This document shows, piece by piece, positions 6,547-14,091 of a stretch of 22,764 nt of DNA (positions are counted from its first letter, which is position 1; the number at the start of each line of letters is the position of its first letter). The translations under genes were made by a program, and so were the position numbers. Source of the stretch: a virus. A model generated the notes under the pieces. That model ran no database searches. It worked only from the letters and a program-made list of their open reading frames with translations, and was not told the DNA's origin. The DNA lies in the IMG/VR virus record IMGVR_UViG_3300031951_001276, positions 1-22,764 of that record. One strand, written 5' to 3'.

Positions 6547-7401
6547 ATGTCGGCACCCAACATTCAGGCCTGGTTCAACCAGTTCTATACCTCGGACGTC
6601 AATCTCGCGCTTCAGTCCGAAGGTTTTCTCACCAAGGGCATGACCACGGATACCGATGAGGTCGTGGGCAACCAAGTGTTCTGGAACACCATTACGGCCG
6701 CCGACGCCACTGAACATCCGCTGGGCATTTCCCAGGTCGGCCTCATGGGCGTTCAGACCGATCGCGTGAGCGCCACGATCCTGGATTTCGACGCGGATGC
6801 GGAATTCAAGACCCGCGACACGAACAAGATTTCCGCCAACCTTCAGGCGGCTCTCACGGAAAGTGGCAAGCGAGCGATCGGCCGCCAGTATGACAACTTC
6901 GTGCTCGATGCGATCACCCAGGAAGCGAGCGTCGAAGTCATCGGCGCTGCGGGCGGTGGCGACACCATCACGCTGGCGATGACGCAAACGGCGGTGGCGA
7001 ACATCGCGGGCGCGCAGCTTTCCATGGCGGAGAACTTCTGCGCGGTGCCGCCCATCGTCATGATGCGGTTCCTGAACATTCAGTCGTTTGCCTCGTCCGA
7101 CTACGTGGGAGACAGCCCGTTCATGAAGAAGATCGGCGCGAGAACCTGGCTGGGAACGACGTATTTCCCCATGGAAAATTCGTTCTTCACCAGCCGCGCG
7201 CCGGTTGCGAACAACATCGATCTCTTCGTGTGGAACAAGCGGTGCGTCGGCCGCGTGACGCAGGAACTGACGGGCGCGCGCCTCGATTGGCTCCCGCGCG
7301 AGAAGGCCTGGCATATTGGCCAGAGCATTTCCGGCTGCGCGCGCGTCATCCTGCCGGGCGGCGTGAAGCGCGTGCGCGGCCTGATGCCGACCACCGTCTG
7401 A
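6547..7401 (+). CDS. Major capsid protein
   Basis: The main shell protein, probably of HK97 fold. Its 284 residues show features shared with the BPP-1-like / P22-type coat group: an N-terminal AWFNQFYTSDVNLALQSEG helix, an early region with VVGNQVFWNTI, the E-loop-like stretch DRVSATILDFDADAEFKTRDTNK (about 78-100), and the conserved RAIGRQYDNFVLDAI helix (about 114-128). A C-terminal half follows with FVWNKRCVGRVTQELTGARLDWL (about 228-250). It directly follows scaffold and Acb2-like genes, has the longest and most structured leader in the window, and is followed by a strong hairpin, as expected for the most abundant product. It is on the short side for a coat protein; no cleaved delta domain or protease gene is seen. 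The fold assignment is inference. Confidence 0.82.
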   Translation: MSAPNIQAWFNQFYTSDVNLALQSEGFLTKGMTTDTDEVVGNQVFWNTITAADATEHPLGISQVGLMGVQTDRVSATILDFDADAEFKTRDTNKISANLQAALTESGKRAIGRQYDNFVLDAITQEASVEVIGAAGGGDTITLAMTQTAVANIAGAQLSMAENFCAVPPIVMMRFLNIQSFASSDYVGDSPFMKKIGARTWLGTTYFPMENSFFTSRAPVANNIDLFVWNKRCVGRVTQELTGARLDWLPREKAWHIGQSISGCARVILPGGVKRVRGLMPTTV

Positions 7402-7408
7402 TGATCGC

Positions 7409-7440
7409 GCGGCGCGCCGGCCGGCGCGCCGCCTCTTCCC
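7409..7440 (+). terminator. Perfect 24-base GC palindrome after the capsid gene; terminator-like
   Basis: Positions 7409-7432 form a perfect palindrome (left arm 7409-7420 GCGGCGCGCCGG, right arm 7421-7432). As RNA it gives a ten-pair stem with a GGCC loop. A pyrimidine tract, CTCTTCCCTCCC (7433-7444), follows instead of pure U, so read-through is likely partial. It would taper expression from capsid to downstream genes or protect the 3' end of the capsid message. Confidence 0.65.
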
Positions 7441-7461
7441 TCCCGAACAAGGAATGCAACC

Positions 7462-7740
7462 ATGGCATATTCCCCTCGCTCCCTGGTGCGTCTGTATCAG
7501 ACCCCGCGCGGCAACACGGATGGCACAGCCAGCACCACGATGATTACCAAATATTTCTACGCCACGGCTGATGCCTTCTCCGTGGTGGCTACTGCCGGCT
7601 ATTTCAACGCGGCGCGCAACCAGCTCCGCGTAGGCGACCAGATCGAAGTCAGCTGCGCCTCCAACAAGGGCGGGCTCTACAACGTGACGGCGGTTCCTGC
7701 CACAGGCAACGTCACCGTGGTCGCGGCTATTCTGGCTTGA
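7462..7740 (+). CDS. Small capsid decoration-type protein
   Basis: A 92-residue, mostly beta protein placed directly after the major capsid gene. The central segment (TTMITKYFYATADAFSVVATAGYFNAARNQLRVGD starts near residue 25) has the pattern Y-x-T-x-D-x-x-x-x-V-x-x-x-x-YFN-A-x-x-x-L-x-VGD. This pattern recurs in small phage head or fibre proteins, followed by a GLYNVTAV strand. By position it should bind and stabilise the shell, like the cement protein Bbp16 of BPP-1, but I cannot claim homology to Bbp16. The start at ATG 7462 has GAACAAGGAA upstream, a modest Shine-Dalgarno. It is bracketed by two GC hairpins that would set its dose relative to the capsid protein. A receptor-binding or tail role cannot be excluded. 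Confidence 0.6.
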   Translation: MAYSPRSLVRLYQTPRGNTDGTASTTMITKYFYATADAFSVVATAGYFNAARNQLRVGDQIEVSCASNKGGLYNVTAVPATGNVTVVAAILA

Positions 7741-7745
7741 TGATC

Positions 7746-7774
7746 GGGCGGCGGCCTCGGCCGCCGCCCTTCCC
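7746..7774 (+). terminator. GC hairpin after the decoration gene; terminator-like
   Basis: A perfect 11-base stem, GGGCGGCGGCC (7746-7756) and GGCCGCCGCCC (7759-7769), with a TC loop, followed by TTCCCC. It begins five bases after the TGA. The stop context TGATGATCG(C/G)GCGGC is shared with the hairpin after the capsid gene, so the two look like related elements. The lack of a real U-tract suggests partial termination or mRNA end protection. Confidence 0.6.
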
Positions 7775-7794
7775 CGCTTACCGGAGCGCTTGCG

Positions 7795-8409
7795 ATGCCG
7801 CTGGATTTCAACACGATCGCAAACCAGGCTTTCAGGATGGCCGGGTTGCCCAATGTGGATTTTGCCGCCGAGACTGAACAGGCCGAGCTTGCTGTTTCTG
7901 TGACAGAACGCACCATCAAGTCCTGCCTGTCACGTCAGGAATGGAATTGGGCCATGAAGACGCATCGGCTCGATCGGGATGATACGCAGGATTATCGTGG
8001 CGGCTATCGCTATGCCTTCAATCTGCCGGGCGGGCGACTATCGCAACAGTTGCGGGTGATGACCAATCCCCGAGACCTTGACAGCCTTGTCCGTGATTTC
8101 GGCCAGGAGGGCCGTTTTCTCTTTTGTGATGAACCGGACGTGTATGCGCGGTTCATGGTGATGCTTGATCCCGATCTATGGCCAGCTGTTTTTCTGGATG
8201 CGGTCGTGACGCTGCTTGCATCGCGGTTTGCACTCGCCGCCGCGCAGCAAATCCCCCTTGCACAAGAGCTGGAGCGCGTGGCGATCGGAACCGCCCGCGA
8301 TGACGGCCTTGGTGGCCTTCTGGGTCAGGCAGCGAAGCTCGATGGGGCGGCCGGGGCCAATCGCCAGCCGATGTTCATCCAGGATCAATTCAACCTGGTG
8401 CGCCCGTAA
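7795..8409 (+). CDS. Tail tubular protein A (adaptor), T7 gp11-like
   Basis: This protein forms the adaptor ring below the portal and connects it to the nozzle. Its 204 residues compare with 196 in T7 gp11. Typical features are the N-terminal LDFNTIANQAFRMAGLPNV helix, the cluster ERTIKSCLSRQEWNWAMKTHRL (about 42-63), equivalent to the family's V-x-x-x-L-x-x-x-x-W-x-W-A pattern, and a C-terminal helical segment (VFLDAVVTLLASRFALAAA, about 131-149) matching the family's L-A-x-x-x-A helix. GGAG at 7783-7786 precedes ATG 7795. The stop overlaps the start of tail tubular protein B (TAATG), the pair normally co-expressed in podoviruses. There is no sign of truncation. Confidence 0.85.
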   Translation: MPLDFNTIANQAFRMAGLPNVDFAAETEQAELAVSVTERTIKSCLSRQEWNWAMKTHRLDRDDTQDYRGGYRYAFNLPGGRLSQQLRVMTNPRDLDSLVRDFGQEGRFLFCDEPDVYARFMVMLDPDLWPAVFLDAVVTLLASRFALAAAQQIPLAQELERVAIGTARDDGLGGLLGQAAKLDGAAGANRQPMFIQDQFNLVRP

Positions 8410-10853
8410 TGGCCTTCAATCCTGGCACGCTGAAAACCAGTTTCAATTCGGGCGAAATTTCGCCCGAAGCGGCCGGGCGCATCGAACTGAAATCCTATTT
8501 TTCGGGCGCGTCCTACATGATGCGCGTGGAGCCGGTGCCGCAAGGGGGGTTCGACCTCATGCCCGGCACGGTGTTCGAGGCTTACGTGCGCGGTCTTGTT
8601 GCAGAAACAAGCGCCCCGCAATTGGTCTATGCCAGCTCGACGATTGTGCAAGATGAGGTGCTCTGTTCGGCGGTCCTCAGCGCTGCTGTCACGTGCGAAT
8701 TCGTGGATTTTTCGACGCTTGCCGCCGCCGCGACCATCAATGCTCGTTTCGAATGGCGCGCCAGCAACGCCGATGCATGGCAATCCCTCCCGGCTTTCCA
8801 GGTCGATGCGAGGCCGCGTGCCTACCGCGCCGCCCGCGCGCCTGGCTTGAAATTTGAGCTGAGAGAATTCCGGCTGGTCCGCACGGATGCCGGCGCGGCC
8901 GCCACCGTATCAGGCGGCGCAACCGCTTCACTGAAGGCCGAAACGGCCGTCTCCGACAAGGGGCGCGTGTTGTCGTTCCAGATATCGCGGGTTGAAGGTT
9001 TTGACCTTCAGATGAGCGCCGGCAACTGCGACATTTTCAAGAATAACGTGTTCCAATGCGCGCTCGCGGTGCCTTTCGTGGCCGAGCAGCTGGAGACGAT
9101 CCGCACGGAGCAGGAAAGGGCGACCATGCTCCTGTTCCACCCGGATGTGGCAACGCAGAAAATCCTGCGCCAATCCGATGCGGATTGGCTGATTGGGCCG
9201 CAGCTCTGGAAGAATGTGCCGCTGGTGGATCTTGGCGGAACCTACACGAAAATTGCCGACGACTGGCGCGTCACCCTGCTGATCCCTGCCACAACAAGCG
9301 CGCAGATCGATGCATCAACGGTCGAATTCACCATCAACGGCGAAACCACCACGAACATCTCGCTCCTTCAGGTCTATAACACCGGGGCCAATCAGCACCT
9401 TGCGGTGGCCGCAGCCATCAAAGACGCAATCGAGGCGCTGGCGATCGTAGAGACCGGGATAACTGTCTTCCCTGAAGCTTTCACTGTCAATGGAGCCTTC
9501 CCGTTCCGCATTCAGTTTGCGGGCGACGACAATATTGGAGAGACCTTCGAGGTTTCAGCGCGTATCAGCTCCCAGGTCGTCTCTACCGCCGTTTGCACCA
9601 GGGTGGCCAAAGGAGACCCAGGGGGGGAAGAGATTTTTTCGCCCGCGCGAGGCTATGCGCGGGACGGCAAGTTCTGGGCGCAGCGGCTCGTGCATGGCGG
9701 GTTCAAATCCAGCGGTTCGGCTATCCTCGCCTCTGTGCTGTCCTCGTTTTTCGATCTCAACACCAAGATCGTGACGGCGGATGGTGCCGTGCTTATCCGG
9801 CCGCAAACCGTCGATACGGAAATCATCGAAAGGATCGTGGCGGGCCGGCATCTGCTGATATTCACGCAGGATGCCGAATACTTCATCGTGGACCGCACTC
9901 TTTCCCGCACGTCCATCCCGAACATCGTGCAATGGGGGAGGTCCGGTTGCGCTCAGAACGTTCCGGTGATCGTGGCCGATAACTCTGTTGTCTGGGTTAA
10001 TGCCAACAATTCGATGGTTTATGCCGGAGCCTACAGTGAACAAAGCCAATCCTATGATGGCCGTCCGATTTCGCTGCTGGCCTCGCATATCGTGCGGGGC
10101 ATTATCGACGCCGCCTATCAGCGGCCAAGCCTCGCGACGGATGCCGGTCGCTATTTCCTTCTGCGCTCGGATGGCGTGTTGATTGTCGGGTCGGTCATCC
10201 AGGAACAGGAAATCACCGGCTTCGTGCGCTGGGCAACCGATGGCCAGGTGAGGCGCGTCTCGATCAATCATAGCGATCAGTGCAAGCTTTTGGTGCAGCG
10301 CACGATCGGCGGCCAGCAACGGCTGGTGCGCGAGCGCATGGATGAGGGTGTTTTTCTCGATTGCTGCGTGACGATCTCGCAAGCGTTGTCCGCCATTGTC
10401 TCGGGGCTGGAAGTGCATGAAGGGCGCGAAGTGTGGGCCGTGGCCGATGGCTACGTGACGGGACCGTTTACCGTGACGGGCGGTCAGATCACGATCGATG
10501 TTCCGGCAACTTCAATCACGGTCGGGCGCTGGACGCCGTGCAAGGCTGTGACGCTTCCTGCCGCGCGGGAGATAGCCCCCAATACGGTTATGCTGCGAGA
10601 CGGGCGGATTACCGCTGTCAGGCTGCATGTTCTGGATACGACCTCCATCGCCATCGGAGCCAATGGCCAGCCTGCCAAAAATGTAACCCTGTTTCGCTCT
10701 GGCATGGCTGCCGATGTGCCGTTGCCGCCATTCAGCGGGCCAGTAGACCAGGTTGCGCTTGTCGGTTTTCAGCGTGGGCCGCAAGTCGAAATCACGCAAG
10801 TGCGGCCGGGCCGCCTCAAGGTTCGCGATCTGGTCTATGAAATGAAGGGGTGA
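8409..10853 (+). CDS. Tail tubular protein B (nozzle), T7 gp12-like
   Basis: This protein builds the tail nozzle through which DNA exits and closes the tail until adsorption. The 814 residues compare with 794 in T7 gp12. The N-terminus (FNPGTLKTSFNSGEISPEAAGRIELKSYFSGA, from residue 2) is the characteristic opening of these proteins: N-F-x-x-GE-x-SP-x-x-x-GR-x-D/E-x-x-x-Y-x-x-G. Further on come RTEQERATMLLFHPDVATQKI (about 237-257), RIVAGRHLLIFTQDAEYFI (about 474-492) and the stretch SVVWVNANNSMVYAGAYSEQSQSY, all family-like. The middle part (about 285-400) is less conserved by eye and holds inserted beta-rich sequence. It overlaps the adaptor stop by one base and is followed four bases later by the internal core gene. 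Confidence 0.85.
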   Translation: MAFNPGTLKTSFNSGEISPEAAGRIELKSYFSGASYMMRVEPVPQGGFDLMPGTVFEAYVRGLVAETSAPQLVYASSTIVQDEVLCSAVLSAAVTCEFVDFSTLAAAATINARFEWRASNADAWQSLPAFQVDARPRAYRAARAPGLKFELREFRLVRTDAGAAATVSGGATASLKAETAVSDKGRVLSFQISRVEGFDLQMSAGNCDIFKNNVFQCALAVPFVAEQLETIRTEQERATMLLFHPDVATQKILRQSDADWLIGPQLWKNVPLVDLGGTYTKIADDWRVTLLIPATTSAQIDASTVEFTINGETTTNISLLQVYNTGANQHLAVAAAIKDAIEALAIVETGITVFPEAFTVNGAFPFRIQFAGDDNIGETFEVSARISSQVVSTAVCTRVAKGDPGGEEIFSPARGYARDGKFWAQRLVHGGFKSSGSAILASVLSSFFDLNTKIVTADGAVLIRPQTVDTEIIERIVAGRHLLIFTQDAEYFIVDRTLSRTSIPNIVQWGRSGCAQNVPVIVADNSVVWVNANNSMVYAGAYSEQSQSYDGRPISLLASHIVRGIIDAAYQRPSLATDAGRYFLLRSDGVLIVGSVIQEQEITGFVRWATDGQVRRVSINHSDQCKLLVQRTIGGQQRLVRERMDEGVFLDCCVTISQALSAIVSGLEVHEGREVWAVADGYVTGPFTVTGGQITIDVPATSITVGRWTPCKAVTLPAAREIAPNTVMLRDGRITAVRLHVLDTTSIAIGANGQPAKNVTLFRSGMAADVPLPPFSGPVDQVALVGFQRGPQVEITQVRPGRLKVRDLVYEMKG

Positions 10854-10857
10854 CGGC

Positions 10858-11430
10858 ATGGAAATTGTTGCTTCTGCGGCCAGCGCGCTTTGGGCTGGCG
10901 CGACCACTGTCACCAGCGCGCTGGGCGTCACGGGTGCAACGGCCGCCACGGGTGGCCTGTTCGGGTCGTCATCGTGGCTCAGCTTGCTTCAGGGGGGCGC
11001 ATCCGCTCTCTCGGTCGTTTCCGGGCTGGCCGCCGGGGAGGAAAAATCCGCATCGCTGGAAGCCTCGGCGCGCGATGCCGAGTTGCAGGTGAGCCAGGAG
11101 CGGCTGGCCGGTGAACAGCGGCAAAGCTCGCTGCGTCGCGCAGCCGCAGATCAGATGGCCGAGCGCGATGCGGCCTATGCCGCTTCGGGTATCGATCTGT
11201 CGTTCGGCACGCCGCAAATCGCCAAGGAACAGGACATTGCGGATAGTTCTCGTGCGCTTGGTATCGAGCAATCGAACACCGAAATGATGGTCGCGCGCCG
11301 GCAGGAGCAGGCGACCGAGTATCGGCGGGCCTCCAGGAGCGCCCGCCGTTCAGCCACGCTCAAGGCTGTCATGTCGGGGGTGGAGACGGGCTTGTCCATG
11401 AACCGGCGTGGTTCGTTCCAGGGGGCGTGA
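10858..11430 (+). CDS. Small internal virion / ejection protein, T7 gp14-like
   Basis: A 190-residue protein with a hydrophobic, Ala/Gly/Ser-rich N-terminus (about 1-60, including ALWAGATTVTSALGVTGATA) followed by a long charged coiled-coil region (about 61-115 and 125-175). It carries the phrase AAYAASGIDLSFGTP near 104-118; A-x-SG-I/V-x-x-x-x-GS/T-P is common in podoviral core proteins at this locus. T7 gp14 has 196 residues, lies directly after gp12, and forms a channel in the outer membrane on ejection. The same role is inferred from position, size and architecture, since sequence similarity in this group is low. AAGGGG before ATG 10858 supports the start. The next gene begins three bases after its stop. 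Confidence 0.62.
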   Translation: MEIVASAASALWAGATTVTSALGVTGATAATGGLFGSSSWLSLLQGGASALSVVSGLAAGEEKSASLEASARDAELQVSQERLAGEQRQSSLRRAAADQMAERDAAYAASGIDLSFGTPQIAKEQDIADSSRALGIEQSNTEMMVARRQEQATEYRRASRSARRSATLKAVMSGVETGLSMNRRGSFQGA

Positions 11431-11433
11431 TCA

Positions 11434-14088
11434 ATGGCCAATCGTAATCCTCGGCCCGTGCAGTTCCAGGATCGCAATCTTGGTGAAGCCGTGCGCGTCA
11501 ATACGCAGCTGCCGCAAGTCGCGCGCGACAATGGGCAGGAGCTGGAGGGTGTATCACGCGCGGCCGATGTGCTTTCCGGTCGCATTGGCCGGCTGGCCGA
11601 TGACGCGATGGCCGTAGAGGCGCAGCGCCAAGGTAAACTCGACGCGGCGGCCGATGTGTTCCGCCCGCGCGGCGGCACCACGATCCGCGACCAGAACTAT
11701 GACAAGGCCGGGGGTGATGCCTATTTTTCCAAGCTTTCGGCCGAATTCGAGGGCAAGGCGCAAACGCTGTTCGAACAGCACAAGAACGATCCGGCGGGCT
11801 GGCAACAGGCCTATGGAAAGCTAAGGCAGGAGACGCGCGAGCGCGACGTGTTTCCTGAGTTCCAGGCCGCTTTCGATGCGCGCGCCGAGCGGTTGAACAC
11901 CAGCTATCGGGCCACGGCGCTCCAGGGGTTCGAGCAGAAGCAGAAAGATCAGCGGCTTGCCTCTTTCGTGAGCGACATGCGCACCTCCGAGACGGCGCGC
12001 ACGCGCATGCTGACGCTTGATCCCAACGCCCCCGATATCGATGCGAACGTCAATGAAATGGTGGCCAGCCAGCTCCTGCGGATTGATGCGCTGCGCGATG
12101 CCGGCGATATCTCGGCCGTGAAAGCGGAAGAATTGAAGGCCTCGACGCAATCCGAGGCGCGCGTGCAGGTGCTGTCGGCCCGTGCCGCGAAACTCCAGAC
12201 CGATGAAGACGTCATGCGGTTCCGTGGCGAACTGCAAGGCAAGTTTGCCAAGGGTGAACTGAAAGGCATTGATGGAGCCGCCTGGCAACAGCTCGATGCG
12301 GGATTGCAGAAACTGGCCAAGGCCAAGAAGGTGGAAACCGACCGCGCCGAAGGCGAGTTGTCGCGCCAGATCACGGATTTTCTCGATCGGCAATCCAGGG
12401 GTCTCCAGCCGTCTGTGACCGAATTGACGGCGCTTTCCGTGCAGGCCGAAAAGCTGGGGCCGCGAGGCGTGCAGCTGGTGGAAGAAGCGCGGCAGAAGCT
12501 CCAGCTGCGCCAGCTCATCGAAACCATGCCGATCGAACGGGCCGAGCGCATGGTGGCGGGGCTGAAGCAGGAAGTGGCGCGGGGCGGCAAGGTGAATGAG
12601 CGCGAGGCCTCGGCCGTGGCCTTCCTGCGCCAGCGCGGCTGGAGCCAGGCGGCGGCCGTGGCCATGGCCGGCAACCTCGTGGGCGAAAGCGCGCTGAATA
12701 CGCAGGCGCGCAATCCCGGCGATGGTCGCGATGGTTCGGACAGCATCGGCATCAGCCAATGGAACGGGCCGCGAGCGGACGCGCTGAAGGCCTACGCGAA
12801 GGAGCGCGGCAAGGACTGGACCGATCTCCAGACGCAGCTCGAATTCATGGATCGTGAGTTGCGCACCACGGAAAAGGCGACCGGCGATGCATTGATGCGC
12901 GCCGGCTCGGTCGAAGATGCCACGCGCGCGGCCATCGGCTTTTTCCGTCCGGCCGGCTGGACGGCCGACAATCCAGAGGGGGGGCACAATTTTCAGGGCC
13001 GCCTGGCCAATGCGCGCCGCCTGGCTGGCGGTGTCGCGGCCGCGCCGGCTGCGGTGATCGAGGATGCGCAAAAGGCCTTGGAGGCGCGCCGCAAGCGGCT
13101 CGATGAGGATCAGCTGGGCGAGGCCGAACGATCCGGCACGGTGGCCACCATTGCGCCCATGGAATGGCAAGCGCGCAACCTCAAGGATCAGATCGGCGCA
13201 CGCATTGTGCAGGCCGATGCGGTGGCGCGCGCCAATGGGCGGGCCGCGCAATATCTGCGCCCGGCCGAAAAGGATCGCCTGCGCGAAGTGATCCAGGCCG
13301 GGGGCGACAAGGCGCTTGGCCTTGTGGAACAGATCGTGGAAGGGGCGGGCCAGCGCGCGTCGGAAATCCTCAAGGAGATTGAGCCGGCCGCGCCGCGCCT
13401 CGCCATGCTGGGCGTGATGCTTTCGCGCGGTTCGGCCTATCAGCGCGATGCGGCGCGCGATGCTTTCGAGGCCTTGCGACTGGAACAACAGCCGGGGGCC
13501 AAGATCACGGCCGCACCCAAGACGGCTGGGCAGATCGAGCGCGAGGAATATGGCTCTGCTTTCGGCACAGCCATTGCCGACAAGCAAAAAGCGATCGACG
13601 CGGCTCGGCTTGTCTATCGCGGCAAGATGGCGCGTTTCGGTTATGACCCGGATAGCGCGCAGGCCGAAAGCCTCTACCGGGAAAGCCTCCAGATCGCCAT
13701 GGGGCGCAACGGCAAGGAAAGCGCGACTGCCACAGGCGGCATTGCCGATTACAAGCCGGCTGGCGACTGGTTTGGTTCGGCCAAGGTGGCCGTGCCGGAT
13801 CGCGTCATCGGGCGGTATCTGCCCGATGTTTTCGGGGCCATCACGGAAATGGATCTGAAAGAACATCCCGGTGGCGCACCCAAGGCGGCGAATGGCCAGC
13901 CTTATGATGCATCCGTATTTCGCCGCGCCTATCCCGTCCAGGTGCCCGGTGGTTATGCGTTCCAGATGAACCCCCCCGGTTCCGAAAACCCCATATTCGT
14001 GCGCGGCGACAATGGTCGGCCCTTCGTGCTGGATTGGAACTGGTATTCCCAGCGCGCCCGCCCGCGCGTGCCGCAAGCGTTCCGGTGA
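11434..14088 (+). CDS. Internal virion protein with phage tail lysozyme domain
   Basis: An 884-residue ejection protein that probably digests peptidoglycan as the genome enters the cell. The N-terminal 380 residues are Ala/Gln/Glu/Arg-rich, helical and coiled-coil-like, resembling podoviral core proteins (T7 gp15-type). A lysozyme-like domain occupies about residues 389-535: AVAFLRQRGWSQAAAVAMAGN, then NLVGESALNTQARNPGDG with the likely catalytic Glu at E418, then SIGISQWNGPRADAL, and finally FFRPAGWTADNPEGGHNF. This is the phage tail lysozyme (Phage_lysozyme2) pattern, including the G-I-x-Q-W-N/x-G motif. Residues 540-884 are helical and of unknown role. In T7 the wall-opening domain is at the N-terminus of gp16, so the domain arrangement differs here. 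The gene follows the gp14-like gene by three bases. Confidence 0.8.
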   Translation: MANRNPRPVQFQDRNLGEAVRVNTQLPQVARDNGQELEGVSRAADVLSGRIGRLADDAMAVEAQRQGKLDAAADVFRPRGGTTIRDQNYDKAGGDAYFSKLSAEFEGKAQTLFEQHKNDPAGWQQAYGKLRQETRERDVFPEFQAAFDARAERLNTSYRATALQGFEQKQKDQRLASFVSDMRTSETARTRMLTLDPNAPDIDANVNEMVASQLLRIDALRDAGDISAVKAEELKASTQSEARVQVLSARAAKLQTDEDVMRFRGELQGKFAKGELKGIDGAAWQQLDAGLQKLAKAKKVETDRAEGELSRQITDFLDRQSRGLQPSVTELTALSVQAEKLGPRGVQLVEEARQKLQLRQLIETMPIERAERMVAGLKQEVARGGKVNEREASAVAFLRQRGWSQAAAVAMAGNLVGESALNTQARNPGDGRDGSDSIGISQWNGPRADALKAYAKERGKDWTDLQTQLEFMDRELRTTEKATGDALMRAGSVEDATRAAIGFFRPAGWTADNPEGGHNFQGRLANARRLAGGVAAAPAAVIEDAQKALEARRKRLDEDQLGEAERSGTVATIAPMEWQARNLKDQIGARIVQADAVARANGRAAQYLRPAEKDRLREVIQAGGDKALGLVEQIVEGAGQRASEILKEIEPAAPRLAMLGVMLSRGSAYQRDAARDAFEALRLEQQPGAKITAAPKTAGQIEREEYGSAFGTAIADKQKAIDAARLVYRGKMARFGYDPDSAQAESLYRESLQIAMGRNGKESATATGGIADYKPAGDWFGSAKVAVPDRVIGRYLPDVFGAITEMDLKEHPGGAPKAANGQPYDASVFRRAYPVQVPGGYAFQMNPPGSENPIFVRGDNGRPFVLDWNWYSQRARPRVPQAFR

Positions 14089-14091
14089 TCC

